Shown: piece after piece, positions 45,370 to 57,500 of the stretch
Layout: every line of letters begins with the position of its first letter
How positions within the stretch are numbered: the stretch's first letter is position 1
Source: Symbiodinium natans
Lineage: Eukaryota; Sar; Dinophyceae; Suessiales; Symbiodiniaceae
Direction of reading: 5' to 3'
NCBI GenBank assembly: GCA_905221605.1
Contig: CAJNDS010002362.1
Coordinates: 403,162 to 467,161 of the forward strand
DNA: 64,000 bases
Notes under the pieces: model-generated
The model's database searches: none
What the model saw: only the letters and a program-made list of their open reading frames with translations
Told to the model about the DNA's origin: nothing
Position numbers and translations under genes: made by a program

Positions 45370-47680
45370 CAAGACTTGCGGGACAGGCACAGGATGAGCT
45401 CCGGCGGCCTCCGCCAAGCTGGCCCCCGCAGGCCCCCGAGTCGTAGTCCCTCGTTGCTGCTCCCGAACATCCCGTCTGTAAGTGAAAAGTTCTGCTGCCC
45501 CAGTGTTCACACAGACGCGCAAAAAAAAGGCTGGGAATTGCCCTGAACGGAGAGAGCATGTCAGCAAATGGCAAATGTGAGCAAGACATGACTTGAATGC
45601 CAATGGTGACGACCATGTTGATCTGAAGCTGCCTTCCGTGCCGTGTCAGTTGGCCCATGCTTGCACACGCCACCCATCAGGTCCTTATCGACGTGGGGGC
45701 CGACCTGCAGGAGGAAGGGGAGCAGCCTGGACCTGGTCAGCTATGCCATTTCAGCCAAAAAAGTGGCTAGCCACTCCGATGCCGCCCGAAATTAAGTTGC
45801 TCAGGCATGCCCACGACGAGCCGGCTGGCATGCGACGTGGAAGCAGGGCCAGCCATGACACAAAAAGCAGCGCAGACACTCGGAGAGGAAGCTCAGAGTT
45901 TGCGCACATTCCCGCGAGAACCTCTTGAAGCCTCACCACGGAGACATGCACGGATGCATCCACATTCGCATGTAGCATGTATGAATGTGTGCATTGCATG
46001 CATGTGTATACTTGTCTGTGTGAGTGTGCAAATATGATAGTTTCTCCCCATCCCCCGCATCCCCGTAAAACTTTCCAAGTTTGCCTCCCCATCTCCTTGT
46101 CCAGAATTTGCAAACCCTGAGGAGCGGAAGTGTCTATATTGGGAAAGAGAGATGCGGGAGGATAGGGCTGTAATTCTTTACTTGAGCCAGAGGGCCACTT
46201 CTGCTAGCTAAGTGAGCTACATTACCTACTCTTTTTTTTACATGATTACACCTACAATCCCACAGACAGGAGGGGGAGATCCCAAGCTGTCTTTGCATGA
46301 CCTAAGTACCGTGAGCCAACCACACTCCTCAACTAGGCTCAGTCTGAAAATCGAAGCAAACGAGCCCCGCAACCGCACTCGTGGGCACACCGAGGACACG
46401 ACTGCAACGGATCAGGCCAAGAAGCTTACTCCGTTGCAGGCCGGTCGAAGCTCATTCTACCTCAAAGACTCAACGCCTCAAAGCTCATGTGTTTTTTTTG
46501 GGGTTCCTGTTTCAAAATCGGTGGGCATGCCGAGGCAGCAATACAGGCCAGACAAAGGGCGGCAGAAACCATTGCCGACGATGCTGATGAGAAGGCTTCC
46601 GCAGCTCCTTGGGTTGATTGTGCAAGCAGATTTTCTCGCTTCCTCCACACTTGTGGATGACGTGTGGGGGAGTATGGGGAAGCTCATCCGCCGTAACACC
46701 TGCAGAGCCTGTGGCCTTGAAAGCATTGGTCGTCACATTCCCTGCGGGCTCGATAGTGCCATGCTGTTTTGCTGCACGCACCCCTTCGCTCGCACTGCAC
46801 TTCGCGCTTGCAACTCATTCTTTCTAGACATGCAGTAATGGATGAGGAAAAGAGGTGGACCCACTGCTACAACCCGGTTCTGCACTGCTCTCGCATAGAC
46901 TGCTCTCCTTCCTTGGGTGCAAACCCTTTCAGTCGCCACTTGCCATCTGAGGCCGGAACCCCAAGCTCATCGAAGCGCCGAGCGAGTATGATACAATCCC
47001 GAAAATCCAAGCCTCCTGGAAGGCATTCTTAATATTCTCATATTCAGGAATCTTATTAAGACTATGAATATTATGAGTCTTTATGGGCTGCTAGATCCAT
47101 CGGGGTGGCTACATGGATGACAATGGGACCATTTGGGCTGCACAGCACTGAGATGCACCAAGGCTGTTTCCATACATCCTTGTCGTGCTTTTCGCGAATC
47201 ATGTCCACACGCGACTTGCAATAACGTTTGCAGATGTCAAGGCAAACAGAGCCCGCGCATTGAGCACGACTCAGTGCATCTTTAAGTGATGCCTTCCTGC
47301 GATGTCAGGAATGGCCTCAAGACGATCAGAGATTGGGCGAGCAAGATGCAAACGCACTTCGAGGAGAGGGCTTGCTTACATGAAGCAAAAGAGGAGGCAC
47401 CTCTATGCCACCCCAGGAGCCGTTAACACCATCATGTTCCTTGCAATGGTCAGGACACATGTCAGATGCAGATGCGATTCTCAGTCTGGAGAAAAGGAAA
47501 GGCATTTAGATAATGCGCGGTAAGGCAAGAGCAGCAAAGCACCACGGTTCTCGAAAGTGCTCAGGAAACTGCATATCCTGGCTTGCACGAGCCTTGCGCA
47601 CGTTCGCTCGAACGCTCATGGTGGACAGCCATCGAGGCCCCTTTCCACTGCGACGGAGAAAGCAAAGCGCTTTCTGCCGC
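45370..47680. other. No secure gene
   Basis: The longest open frame is 46212-46838 on + (208 codons). It has no recognisable domain, and its start lies in T-rich DNA. A short A+T-rich patch lies at 47030-47085. Nothing could be supported as a gene. Confidence 0.3.
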
Positions 47681-47685
47681 ACTGC

Positions 47686-48138
47686 TTATAAAGGAACCAC
47701 TTGACCACGTGCGTGAGCGGTCCGTGAGCGGTCCGTGAGCGGTTTAAGATTCAGCTGGTCATTGAAGGCCTCGAGCTGGCTCCTTCGCGCGGAAGCGGAT
47801 TGAAAATCTTCGACATAGGCGCACGCATGCAGCCATTGCGCCTCCTTGTCCTGCATCATGGTGGTTCCTGGTGCACACACGTTGGCAAAATTTCTCACAT
47901 AGTCAAATAGTCCCAGATTTCTTCTTCGGACAAGAGGTTGACCTTCAGAGTTGCACAGGCGGTGACGACCTAACTTCTCGACAACGCACCTTGACTGAAC
48001 CTTGAGAAGCCAGGTCGCGGCGTCCTCGCAACCTGAGGTCAGGTCGGTGTTTGATGATGAGCTGTGCAAGCAAGGCATAATGACAAAGGTTGCACTTTGC
48101 TGAGGCCTGGCAATTCGCGCGTATGTACTCTTTGACAT
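47686..48138 (-). CDS. Unrecognised 150-aa minus-strand ORF
   Basis: An intron-free frame runs from the ATG at 48138 down to a stop at 47686-47688. Composition and codon use look genuine: MSKSTYARIARPQQS, RHRLCNSEGQPLVRRRN, NLGLFDYVRNFANVCAPG, DKEAQWLHACAYVEDFQSA, SQLEAFNDQLNLKPLTDR. Its 3' end overlaps three copies of a 12-nt tandem repeat (GTGAGCGGTCC, 47714-47743). It is one of few minus-strand candidates in the window. No family was recognised. Confidence 0.4.
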   Translation of the reverse strand: MSKSTYARIARPQQSATFVIMPCLHSSSSNTDLTSGCEDAATWLLKVQSRCVVEKLGRHRLCNSEGQPLVRRRNLGLFDYVRNFANVCAPGTTMMQDKEAQWLHACAYVEDFQSASARRSQLEAFNDQLNLKPLTDRSRTAHARGQVVPL

Positions 48139-48329
48139 CCTCTTGACTGGCGTTGAATCACCTCCGCAGCCGCTCCTTGACGCAACAGCATGAAGGATGC
48201 GCGTTTATGAAAACCAGGGTTCAAGCTTGTGGCTGCATGTTTGTGGTGAGCTCGTGGCTGTTTGAAGATGCTTAGGCTCACGCGATTTCTCAGCCGACTG
48301 GCCCAGCCAGAGGGCATCATGCTGTATGC

Positions 48330-49190
48330 GACTTCCTCAACTTCTGTATCGAGAATAGGTAGGTCCGCTCTGACAGAGCGACTGTGACTACATGACTACT
48401 GCCGCTACGACATGCGACCAGAGTTTCTCTCCGGAGTTCCTGGCTACTACTAACGTCAGCTGGGATTTTGAAAACACAAGCTTTGGTTCCCGTTCGGAAG
48501 CTTGGTAGAGCATGGGAAGTCTTGAGTCCTGAAGGTCCTAAAGACAAGAGCAAATTCTAAGACCTCTACTGATTGGAAGGATGCTTGCGGTCAGTCTCTG
48601 GTCACGACCCTTTCTGTATGCAGCTGCGCAATGCTGTGGCAAGATGCCCAGGTGCCGAAGACGTACTTCACGGAGTCCGAGCGGACCGCGCTCGACTACG
48701 ACCCCAGGCTTTGGGTATGTTCGGCTTAATCAAGCCAAACCGGCCTTACAAACGCTCCGAAGCAAGCTATTCTGGCATATCGCTACACAAGCTTCGAGAT
48801 TAGGCACATCCTCCGGCTCACAAAGCATGTGACAGCTTGCAGCTTGCATGTCAAGGCTAGCACCACATCTCTAGAGTCTAGCGAAAGCCCGACACACACG
48901 GTCACCTTCAGGGGAGGCATCTACTCGCAGCCTCGCTCACGACAGCATCAGCAGCTGGTGGCTGGTTTCCTCATCCCGCGTGCCTTTGCAACACAAGCTA
49001 GTTGAGCTCGCCCTGCAGCGAATGATCTTAGATCCTGCTGCTCGACCATCCTTCGACCCAAAATGACAACACACTCCGTGGCTCCTTAATTATTTGTGGT
49101 AGACACGTACCAATCACAATTGCCGCATCGCACTCAATTCGCACTCAGCAGGGAGCACATTTAAGAATTCCCAATCATCCTGACGACTTC
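48330..49190. other. No gene recognised
   Basis: Only short open frames are present. No repeat or motif of note was seen. Confidence 0.4.
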
Positions 49191-49194
49191 ATGT

Positions 49195-49735
49195 GGCCTC
49201 AGGAGCTCTGCTCGGCGGCCTGTTCACAAGCTGGATACGCACGCTCGAAGGTGATGCCAGTCCTGGTGCAGACCGTAGCAAGAGGCCACTGTTGCGTATT
49301 GCAGACAACGCACATGTGGATTCATGTGCCCGCGCAGCTTCCGTGCACGGAATGTGGGGTCAGGAATTTGCAGACACTTGGGGCGCTGCTGTATCTCGGC
49401 TTCCAGAAGAAGTACGTGCCTGGATAGCATTTGGGACAGTCGCGACTCGCGACAGTGTTGCGACCAAGAGTCTCTGACATTTCTCGAGCGGCTGCAGAAT
49501 CGATTGTCCCAGGAGCTCCTGAGCAGCGTTCACGATGTGCCTGGACTGGCAACGGCAACCAGCGAGCGGTTGACACAGCCCCCCCTGCTCGTTGGTCATC
49601 ACATCTTCAGGGGTGTCAGTCGTGCTCATGTGGCAGGTTCGGGCTGGACAAAAGGCTGGTCAGCGAAGTCGCTGAGCCTCAGCTCAACAATGGCATTAAC
49701 GAAGGTCTGCAACGTAAGTACAAGAGACCCTGATG
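49195..49735 (+). CDS. Candidate exons of an unrecognised gene
   Basis: Plausible coding pieces are about 49200-49260 (GALLGGLFTSWIRTLEG), about 49475-49620 (ERLQNRLSQELLSSVHDVP, then TATSERLTQPPLLVGHHIF) and about 49640-49710 (LDKRLVSEVAEPQLNNGIN). The last ends near a good GTAAGT donor at 49712. Joins were not established. Confidence 0.3.
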
Positions 49736-50708
49736 TAAGATGCCGCTGTTTCAGTTGCTTTTGTGTTCTGCGTGAAACGATTTTTTTGAATTGAGATGAC
49801 GTCGGATGTCCGATCGTTCGGATGTCCAGGTCCAGCCGACGATAGGAAAGTAGAGCCTCGTAAACTTCGGAAAATTTCTTCGGCTAACTGGCCACAGATG
49901 CTCACAGTCACGCTTTGAGCCTATGCACAGCCTTGGCTCACAAAGTTTGCTCACAAGAAGAACTCATGGCTGCTCACGCCCTCATTGCTCTGGAGCAGCT
50001 TCAGGGGCCAAGCCCAGATCCCGCACATGCTTTTTCGAAGCTTTCATTTTTCTGCAAGCACCTGGTATAAACACCGCTCAAGTTATCTTCTCTTGTATGA
50101 ATGGTCGCACTTGTTGGGGTAGCACTGTTCTATCATTGGCATTGCCAAGATGAGTGCTGCAAACAAACTCGCACGTTGCGGGAGCATGCTTCCGGCCACA
50201 AATACACTGTACACACCGGTTGCAATGCATCTGGACAGGCGCTCTCTGATACCATTTGAATTGCATTTGTGTTGTGCCAGGGAATGTCCGAGAACCCAGA
50301 ATGCAGCATAAACTTGCAACAGTTGCATTTTCATGCCCAGAAGTAGAAGTTGCCTACTCGTTTCTAGGGTGCGATCCCTTCACAACCACACTCCTACACA
50401 GCAGCTTCAGACGAACAACAAAGTGAAGTGCATCTTGCTCGGGAACCAGCGCTCCCCCTCCGAGGTGTGACCGAACAAACCACCGGAAATGTCAGTTCCT
50501 ACGGGGTGGGCTCTATTTGTTCCGGACGTACTGCTTTATCTGTTTCGCGTTTTCTTGTCTTTTCCATTCGCATTAACCCACGTCATACCTTTCCTTGATT
50601 CATGCCTACCAACTGACAAGCAGAGTTCACAGTCTTGTGAACTAAATGTTTTTTCGGCAGCTAAAACGGAATATGGATGGCATTCTTTGCAACGTCGACT
50701 GCCTCGTC

Positions 50709-50768
50709 CAGGGTCCCTTGAAAGTCTGCAAAGGTTCCCAGGGTCCCTTGAAAGTCTGCAAAGGTTCC
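50709..50768 (+). repeat. Two perfect tandem copies of a 30-bp unit
   Basis: The unit begins AGGGTCCCTTGAAAGTCTGC and is present twice without change. It is otherwise unremarkable non-coding DNA. A (TA)n microsatellite lies at 50993-51017. Confidence 0.9.
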
Positions 50769-50988
50769 TTGTAGCTGTACAGGGGTCATCACGTTTTTCA
50801 AGAATTAAAACTATCGCTTTCTCATAAGCAGGTCTCCAACAGGGGGTCGCATGAACGAAACGGGCGGGAGTCCGGCACTCATCCAGGGGGATAGGAGGTG
50901 GGGAAGCAGGAACCTGTGACACACATGGCAGACCCCAGGCAAAGTGCTTTCCATGAAAATACGCAGGCTTTGACGTGCCGTGAGTGTG

Positions 50989-51019
<31 letters not shown>

Positions 51020-51221
51020 CGTGTATGCATGTATGTGTCGCCGGTCGTGTTAACAAAGGATGCTGACAAGAGGGCTGCCCTTCCTATGCGTGATAATCTT
51101 AAGCTACTTAAGCATGTGATGTTTGCGGACCTTGACACGCAGCACATGACGCATTGGCAGCCAAGGAGCTGGTAGAGAAAATGGTCGTCTTCTTCACCCA
51201 GCCAGACGAAACTTGTTGTAA

Positions 51222-52870
51222 TGGTTGAAGCTACGGATTACGACACTACAGCCTCTGCAATCTCTGCAGCATGTCTGCAATTTGTCCACTGCAAGGCTAT
51301 GATGTCTGTCGTGCAGCGGGTTCAGTCCAATCCATTCACGGCTGGCAAGATCAAGATTGCACCCAGAGAGCGTCAAGGCGAAGGTGCCCAGCTGAGAGTT
51401 TGGTAGGGTTTGTGTAGAGTTTAGGGTTTAGGGTTCAGGGTGTGGCTTAGATGGCAAACAAATGGGGAACAAGACTCACTGGGGAACTGCTTCATCAGAG
51501 CTGGTCACCAACCAAACTCACAAAGGTCTGCCGGTGCCTGGCTTCCGTCGCATGTGTCGGCATGCGCTTCACGGGGAAACTTAAAGCGTTTGTTCTAAGG
51601 TGCTGAAATGGCAGTTCAAGTTGATGACGTGCCAGAGGAAGAAGCCCCGATGACCGGGCAGGAAGCTCAGGGCGTCGGAGCGCATACATCCTGGAGCCTG
51701 AACTCAGGGACCAACTCACTTCTGTGTTCGATGCTAATGTGGTCTCCTTAGAGTGTGACCTGCAGTACGGGACTGCACCTAAGGCGGAAGAGTCTCGCGC
51801 TGCCCTCAGCACATTTTGCATCAACGACTCCATCCGACCTTTTTTCGATTTAAGGGATGCCGTTTGCTCTTGAAAGAACTGCTACGCTCTCTGGCCACAT
51901 GCGGGCCGGAATTTGTCTGAGCTGAGCCGACAGGTGGACAGGCTGAGAGCCTTTGCCCCGTCGATCTCAGAAGCTGCGACATCTGTCCAAAGTGGTGCTG
52001 GTCGTTTCAGGCATTGGCTGTCCACGCAGACTCAAAACATCATCAGTTTGAAGCGTGTCAGCATTTCCTTTTGTTTTGCTGACCCCATCGAAGATCGAAA
52101 GTTTAAGTCTGGAGTTCTGAACTACAGCAGTCTGACCAGGGCTTCTGTGGCCGCGGGCCGCGCGCGCTGATCTGAGCTTTATGGTTCACTGTCACGGCTT
52201 CGCCTGCGCATCAGCAACTCGTTGGGTTTAGGGCCGAGTTTTACATGCCATGGGAGTTGCATGAGTTGAGGCGGATGGCAAAGCAGAGAACAGACCCTCG
52301 CCTCGCAAGTTCTTCCATTATTCACGCATTGCCGCATTGCACGCTGCGACATCATTTATCCATCCTTCAAGAGCAGGTACAAATCGCAGACGAGGCAGAA
52401 GACTCTCGCCTCAAGTGAGCACTTGCTGACTTGCTGTGATGTGGTGCTCGATTGTATTGGAGATCCTGGAACATGCATTGTAAACCTTCGTGTCGCCCTC
52501 GGCCTGGGGCCCCAGGGCCAGCTGTTCGGACCGGGCATCCTTGACCTCCCAGCACACCTCCACACCGGGAGGTATCGGGGGTGGCGAAAGGAGCGACGTA
52601 CAGTCGAAGAGACCCCACGCTGATGCGAAGCGATTTTTTGACATCCTTCGATGGATGGATTTGATCGACAGGCGTAAAACGCAGGCAATCCAGAAAGGTC
52701 AAATTGCTCAGAAGGGGAGAGGGCTTGGGGTGGATTAGGGTGCCTCTCAACACCTATACTCCGTCGGCTGCAGGCCAACTCAAACTCTTGAAGTGAACCT
52801 CGGCTCAAGACGTGCGGCACCTTTCGCAGCGCCTGAGGTCGCAACGCCTGAGGTCGCAGCTGACTGAGGG
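51222..52870 (+). CDS. Unrecognised helical/coiled-coil protein, several exons
   Basis: Candidate exons lie at 51222-51280 (MVEATDYDTTASAISAA), about 51608-51660 (MAVQVDDVPEEEAPMTGQE), about 51680-51840 (YILEPELRDQLTSVFDANV, then TAPKAEESRAALSTFCIND), 51913-52020 (MSELSRQVDRLRAFAPSIS, then EAATSVQSGAGRFRHWL), about 52230-52275 (MPWELHELRRMAKQ), 52376-52416 (VQIADEAEDSRLK), about 52627-52718 (KRFFDILRWMDLIDRRKTQ) and about 52805-52866 (LSQRLRSQRLRSQLTE). All are on + and close together, so a single gene is likely. A telomere-like run (51419-51440) lies between the first two. The family is unknown. Confidence 0.45.
51419..51440 (+). repeat. Short TTTAGGG telomere-like run
   Basis: Three TTTAGGG-type units lie between candidate exons, probably in an intron. 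Confidence 0.8.
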
Positions 52871-53610
52871 AGCCTGATAAGAGCAACTTGCCGGACCTCC
52901 AAGAGGCCTGCTTTATGCTTTCTTAGCTAACGTGCATGACGGGGGACCTTTCAGGCTTTGACCTTGACATAAAAGCCGTGGTCCATTAGTTTCGAGGGTC
53001 AGAGGGACAGGGAAGACAAGTTGTAATCGAACAAAGAATGCCTGAAAGGCACCCTGGGACCCTACTAGGCACCTTTTTCACTCATGGCTCAACGAGTCAA
53101 AGAGCTTCCAGGTCGGAAAGTCCTCCCTTCAGGGTTCCTTGAAGCTGGTTCAGGAGTTCATGCTCGGGGGCCTGAGTGCTGCGAACGCTTGTGCCTGCAG
53201 GAACACTTGTTCTGCAGACATGCATGTGCTAACGACCGCCTTCCTTTGTGACTGTTTATGTATGAGACCCTTTCAAAGCTGCTGATTTCTGGTGCCAACT
53301 CTGCAAACAAAGCAGGGTGCTCAGTTGCAGTTGGGTCTCGAGTTGCTTTGGAAGGCACACGGCTTATGATGCTCGACTTTGCAACCCTCGGCAAAGCGGG
53401 CATTCAAAAAGAAGAACCGTTGACCACACGGAAAGCAGCATGCGGCAGCAGGGCACCATCCCAGAATCGGCAGCACGAAAGCGTGTGACCATGGAGAGTA
53501 GGTCTCCGAAGCTTGATGTGAAGCTTGTCGTCGCAGCCAATGCTATCAAGCTTTGGCTAGATTGTTCTTCATCGTTCCTCATCGTTCTTCACTTGTCCAT
53601 TTTCTCTCCA

Positions 53611-54219
53611 ATGTTTGTCCTGCTGTTGCTCTTCCAGGCTTTCCATACTGCACTGGCCGTGGACTCAGAAGGCCCGCTCGCGTCAGACTTGGAAGCTCTA
53701 TCGCAAGACGACCAGTGCCACGGCTCCCTGGATTCTGAGTGTGCACTCCACGCACTGCAACTTGACCGGACTGCCTCCGAAAAGGAGTTGCAGAACAGCA
53801 CGCAAGAGAGGTGGGTGCTCACACTGTATCACCAAACAAGTCAGAGTGCCGGCAGAAGCATTCTGAAGCATGGATTCAGACCTGGTCATGTTGGCTGGTG
53901 CGGGGCTGGGATCTACTTTGCCATGAGTCCAGCGGCAACCTCACAGAAGATCAAGGGCCCCGACTCTCACGGCGGCTTCATGATCGAAGCCAAGGTTGAC
54001 GTTGGGCGGGTGAAGCATATGCCCTGGCATTGCACCACCAGCCCAGGGTGCAATCATCATCCCTTCGCTAAGTGTCAAGATCGCTCGAACCGAGGGGGCT
54101 GGTTATCCAGGCAAGGCTACGATTCCATCAACTTTCAACCTGATCCATATGGACAGGAGTACGTCATCTTCGACAAGAAGAGAGTAGTTTCCATGAAAGG
54201 CTACCCCTACCACCGGTAG
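53611..54219 (+). CDS. Secreted ADP-ribosyltransferase (PARP-like fold) protein, intron-free
   Basis: The ATG at 53611 gives 202 residues. Residues 1-16 (MFVLLLLFQAFHTALA) form a typical signal peptide, with cleavage after Ala-Leu-Ala. Residues 32-43 contain a Cys pair and an 'ALHALQL' segment. From about residue 68 there is a compact PARP-like domain: LYHQTS (His), ILKHGFRPGHVGWCGAGIYF (Tyr), and near the end GYDSINF then GQEYVIFDKKRVVSMKGY (Glu). This H-Y-E arrangement transfers ADP-ribose from NAD+ in active family members. The frame is open upstream to an ATG at 53491, which would add a 40-residue hydrophobic-leaning leader. The signal peptide argues for 53611. A pyrimidine-rich CTTCCAG at 53631-53637 could also be a splice acceptor. 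Targets are unknown, and catalytic activity is inferred from motifs only. Confidence 0.7.
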   Translation: MFVLLLLFQAFHTALAVDSEGPLASDLEALSQDDQCHGSLDSECALHALQLDRTASEKELQNSTQERWVLTLYHQTSQSAGRSILKHGFRPGHVGWCGAGIYFAMSPAATSQKIKGPDSHGGFMIEAKVDVGRVKHMPWHCTTSPGCNHHPFAKCQDRSNRGGWLSRQGYDSINFQPDPYGQEYVIFDKKRVVSMKGYPYHR

Positions 54220-54231
54220 GATCCGGTAGGA

Positions 54232-54450
54232 GTGCGAATGCGACAGCCTCTCACAATGTCTGAAGGGCTGGCTTCTTTTGATCACCACTTGTCACAGGAT
54301 GAGCTGGAAAGTGCGTGTGATGTGTACAAACTCCCTGAGAAATGTCAGGATTCTGCCATTCTGAGAATCGCCCGAGCACATCCCAACACCATCTTTGCAT
54401 GCAACAGAAACAACCACTTCATGGCTCAGGCCGTTTCTCTTCTAAGGTAG
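54232..54450 (+). other. Small open frame after the ADP-ribosyltransferase-like gene
   Basis: 72 codons (DHHLSQDELESACDVYKLP) start 13 nt after the previous stop. It may be 3' untranslated sequence or a small separate ORF. No domain was recognised. Confidence 0.2.
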
Positions 54451-54599
54451 ATGGCCATGTTGAGGGTATGTGCGACATCCAGCATTCTACAGTAGAGTCA
54501 CGGCGGTTTGAGGGTGCTGAAATGACTCGCCAGTGCGCGGCTCGTTGGGTTGTCACAGGCTTAAGATATACAGGAGGCAGCAACACAGTTGTTGGCAAG

Positions 54600-57500
54600 T
54601 AAATGCTTTAGAGGAGCATCGCGAGCGGCTGCTGCATGCGCTGGAGCCACTTTAGCCATGTTCGCAGATTACAGCGACATGCTCCAAAGTGTTTCGCAAC
54701 GAAAGCTCGGGTCCCAAATTCTCAGTGCACAGTCGGCAGCTGGCGTGTCGCGCTTGTTTCTAAAAGCCCTGCAACGGAACCATGCATTGAGGCATCGGCA
54801 TTCTTGGAATGGCAAAATATTGAGATACAGCGCGGCCTCGCTTCCTTGATCAAGGACTGGTGCGTGCTTTTTCTTGCGTGCGGCGTCATGTCAGTTGCTG
54901 TGAACCTGCTGCAGATTGAAGTCCAGCATTCAGCACTCATTCAGCATTGCACAGCGGATGCTATTGGTGATGCACTGCTGCAGGACCATGGCCGACGAAG
55001 TGCCTGGACTGCGGCTTTGTCCCTGCTGTCTCAAGCCGCAAATCATGACGTCTCCCTTGCAACTGTTTCCGCTACTCTGGCCGCGCTCAGCAAGGCGCGC
55101 ATTGGAAGTCACGCTTGCGTCAAAAATGTACATGCTTTGTTCCGCGGATCCTTGCTGGGTCCCGCACGTCTCGGCGCGTGCTAGCATCAGAGATGCTCAA
55201 GACAAGCTCTTTGCAGACCATCCCTCAAAGTCACACGCGGGCTCGTGCGCCAGGCAACTCAGTGGATGCGGACGCTCCAGCTTTTCCAGGAAATGCCATC
55301 CCTCAAGGCCTCGTGATGTCACATTGTGCAGCATTCTGTGCCACCCCCCCCCCCCCTTTCGCAACACAAGTTCCTCTCTGCTCATGTAACCGAATGTAAC
55401 CACTGCGTCATGCTACGTCACTACGTGTTCTTCTGCGAGGTCGTGTAAGGTCCATGTTCGAAAGTTCCGGATGAGACGATATCCCATCAGCGTCGAACAG
55501 AACGTAGTTGTTGAGCGCATGTGCCCGTGTCATGTGCTTCCTGGGATTCCTTGGCAACGCTCAATCGTTACCATGCTTCCATGCATGTCGCCCAGAAGAG
55601 GTTGTCCAAGACACTGTGGCGCACAACACCGCTGCTGCGGCTTGCCTCAAAGCCGGGTGGGCGCCTCGACCTCGTCGCCAGCTTCCCTGTTGCATGGGGA
55701 ACAGTGGACTCCGAGGCACTGGACCAAAGCTTTGTCCGTGCTGCACAAGGCACGTGTTTGTGTCGCTGATTAGGTCCTGGCAAGGCTTATCTTCATCATC
55801 ACACATTCTTGCCAAAGGCCTTCCACGGCAACTTCCATCCAACCGTCCGACGCCCGTGTGACGAATCCAGGTCAGATGTTTAAAGTTGGACCATGTTGGG
55901 CCGCTTCATCATGATGTTCTCCGATGTCTTGCGCGGTATTGCAATGCGCCCGTCTCTAGTGGTGCCGCGATGGATAGACGAGTCCAGCAAGCGATCATTC
56001 GTGAGCGTTCAGTTTGCATTAACAAAAAAAAGGTCGTGACCTTCAACACGGCCATCTCAGCTTGTGAAAGAGGCATGTGCGAGCGTCATGCTACGTCTGC
56101 CGAAACTCGAAGATTTTGAGGTTCTGGGTGACTGGGTGACTGAGGGTGTTTGGCTTCTTCATCTCCTGCTTTTAGTCTACATGGCCCTTTGCCCTGCTGC
56201 TGGCATCACTATCCGGTTGCCGAGCTTTGCTTAGTTTTTTTTTGCCATTGCAATGTGTTCTGACAGGCTGGCAATGGGAAAAGGCATTGGAGCTGCTGCT
56301 GCCCAAGAGTCCACTTAAACAAAGCCGTTTTCCACTTTCAGCATTGAAGATCCACACTTTAGATCCCTGGAAATGAGCGACACGTTGGCTATGTATCAAA
56401 CAGGCTGAAGCAAGTCCTGGAACGTTCACACTTGCAGCGAGTAGCTCAGTTTTCGGACGACGTGATTTGAGCTGCCGACGCTTCGGGGGGGGCCATTCTG
56501 TTGTGCAGAAGTATGGAAGCTATGTCGCGTCGACACAGGAACTGTAGGACAGCTTTCCCATCAGTGCCATGAAGGTTCTAACACCATGAGCATGGCAATT
56601 GAAGGCCGACGGTTGCGACGTGCACTGCGGCAATGGCTGCCTGCTGTCGAGGAAATGAATGGGAGAAGGCTCCTGCGAAACCGCATGATGACAGATGTAA
56701 CAGGGAGCCGTTAGCCGTTGCAGGCCTTGGCCATCCTGGCTGGAATGCAAAATTGGAGCTCATCGCGCAGCGCTTGGTTTGAGGCTTCAGTTTGCTTGGA
56801 GACCATCTCGTGTGAGACTTCTGCTGCCCTAGGAATAGGAACCCGATAGAGAGAAGGTATGACCAGGATCCACGGGGCAGCAACTTTTGGCCGATATGGC
56901 CCGTATGTGAAATCTGTCGCGGGGATCACCCATCCTGGCTTTCAGCAATTTCCTTGTGAGATCCTTTGCGTTTGCATGGGGCACAACTCCTTAGCATTTG
57001 AGCTCTGTGCGGCCGAGGCTCCCTCGTCCGGACGCCGCCCTGCTTGTGCAAGCACCACTTTTTTTCCGCTCACTCGCTTACTTTGCAACAGGCTGCTTCT
57101 CCACTTGCTCACTCTGCAGGACCTGGTCACCTACAACGCAGTCATCGCTAGCTGTGAGCGCATCTCTGCCTGGGACCGACCAGCCATCCGGTGCAGTTTG
57201 TGGATGGAGCTGCATCCACTCCTTCGCGAGTCGGCTCCAACAAAAAGAACCTTCCAACCTCCTTCAGATTTGTTTCATGGGAGGAGCAAGCTCTCCTCCT
57301 AGCGGGCGATCTCAGCCAAGAGCTGCGGCCGGATGCACTTCGCTGAGTTTCTGCTGGATCTTATCTTTGTCAGAAAGCCATGGCCATGATCGATGTGCAG
57401 ACGAGGTCTTTACCCTTGGCTCCTGCCAGGCCCTAAGCTCGCGTCATCAAGGCCGTTTCGTGGCACTCTTTCGACCACATACTTGGAAGAGTCCACAAAG

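Noticed and set aside
52356-52886. 176-codon minus-strand ORF
   Set aside because: It is opposite to several short + exons with good helical coding signal and shows no domain itself.
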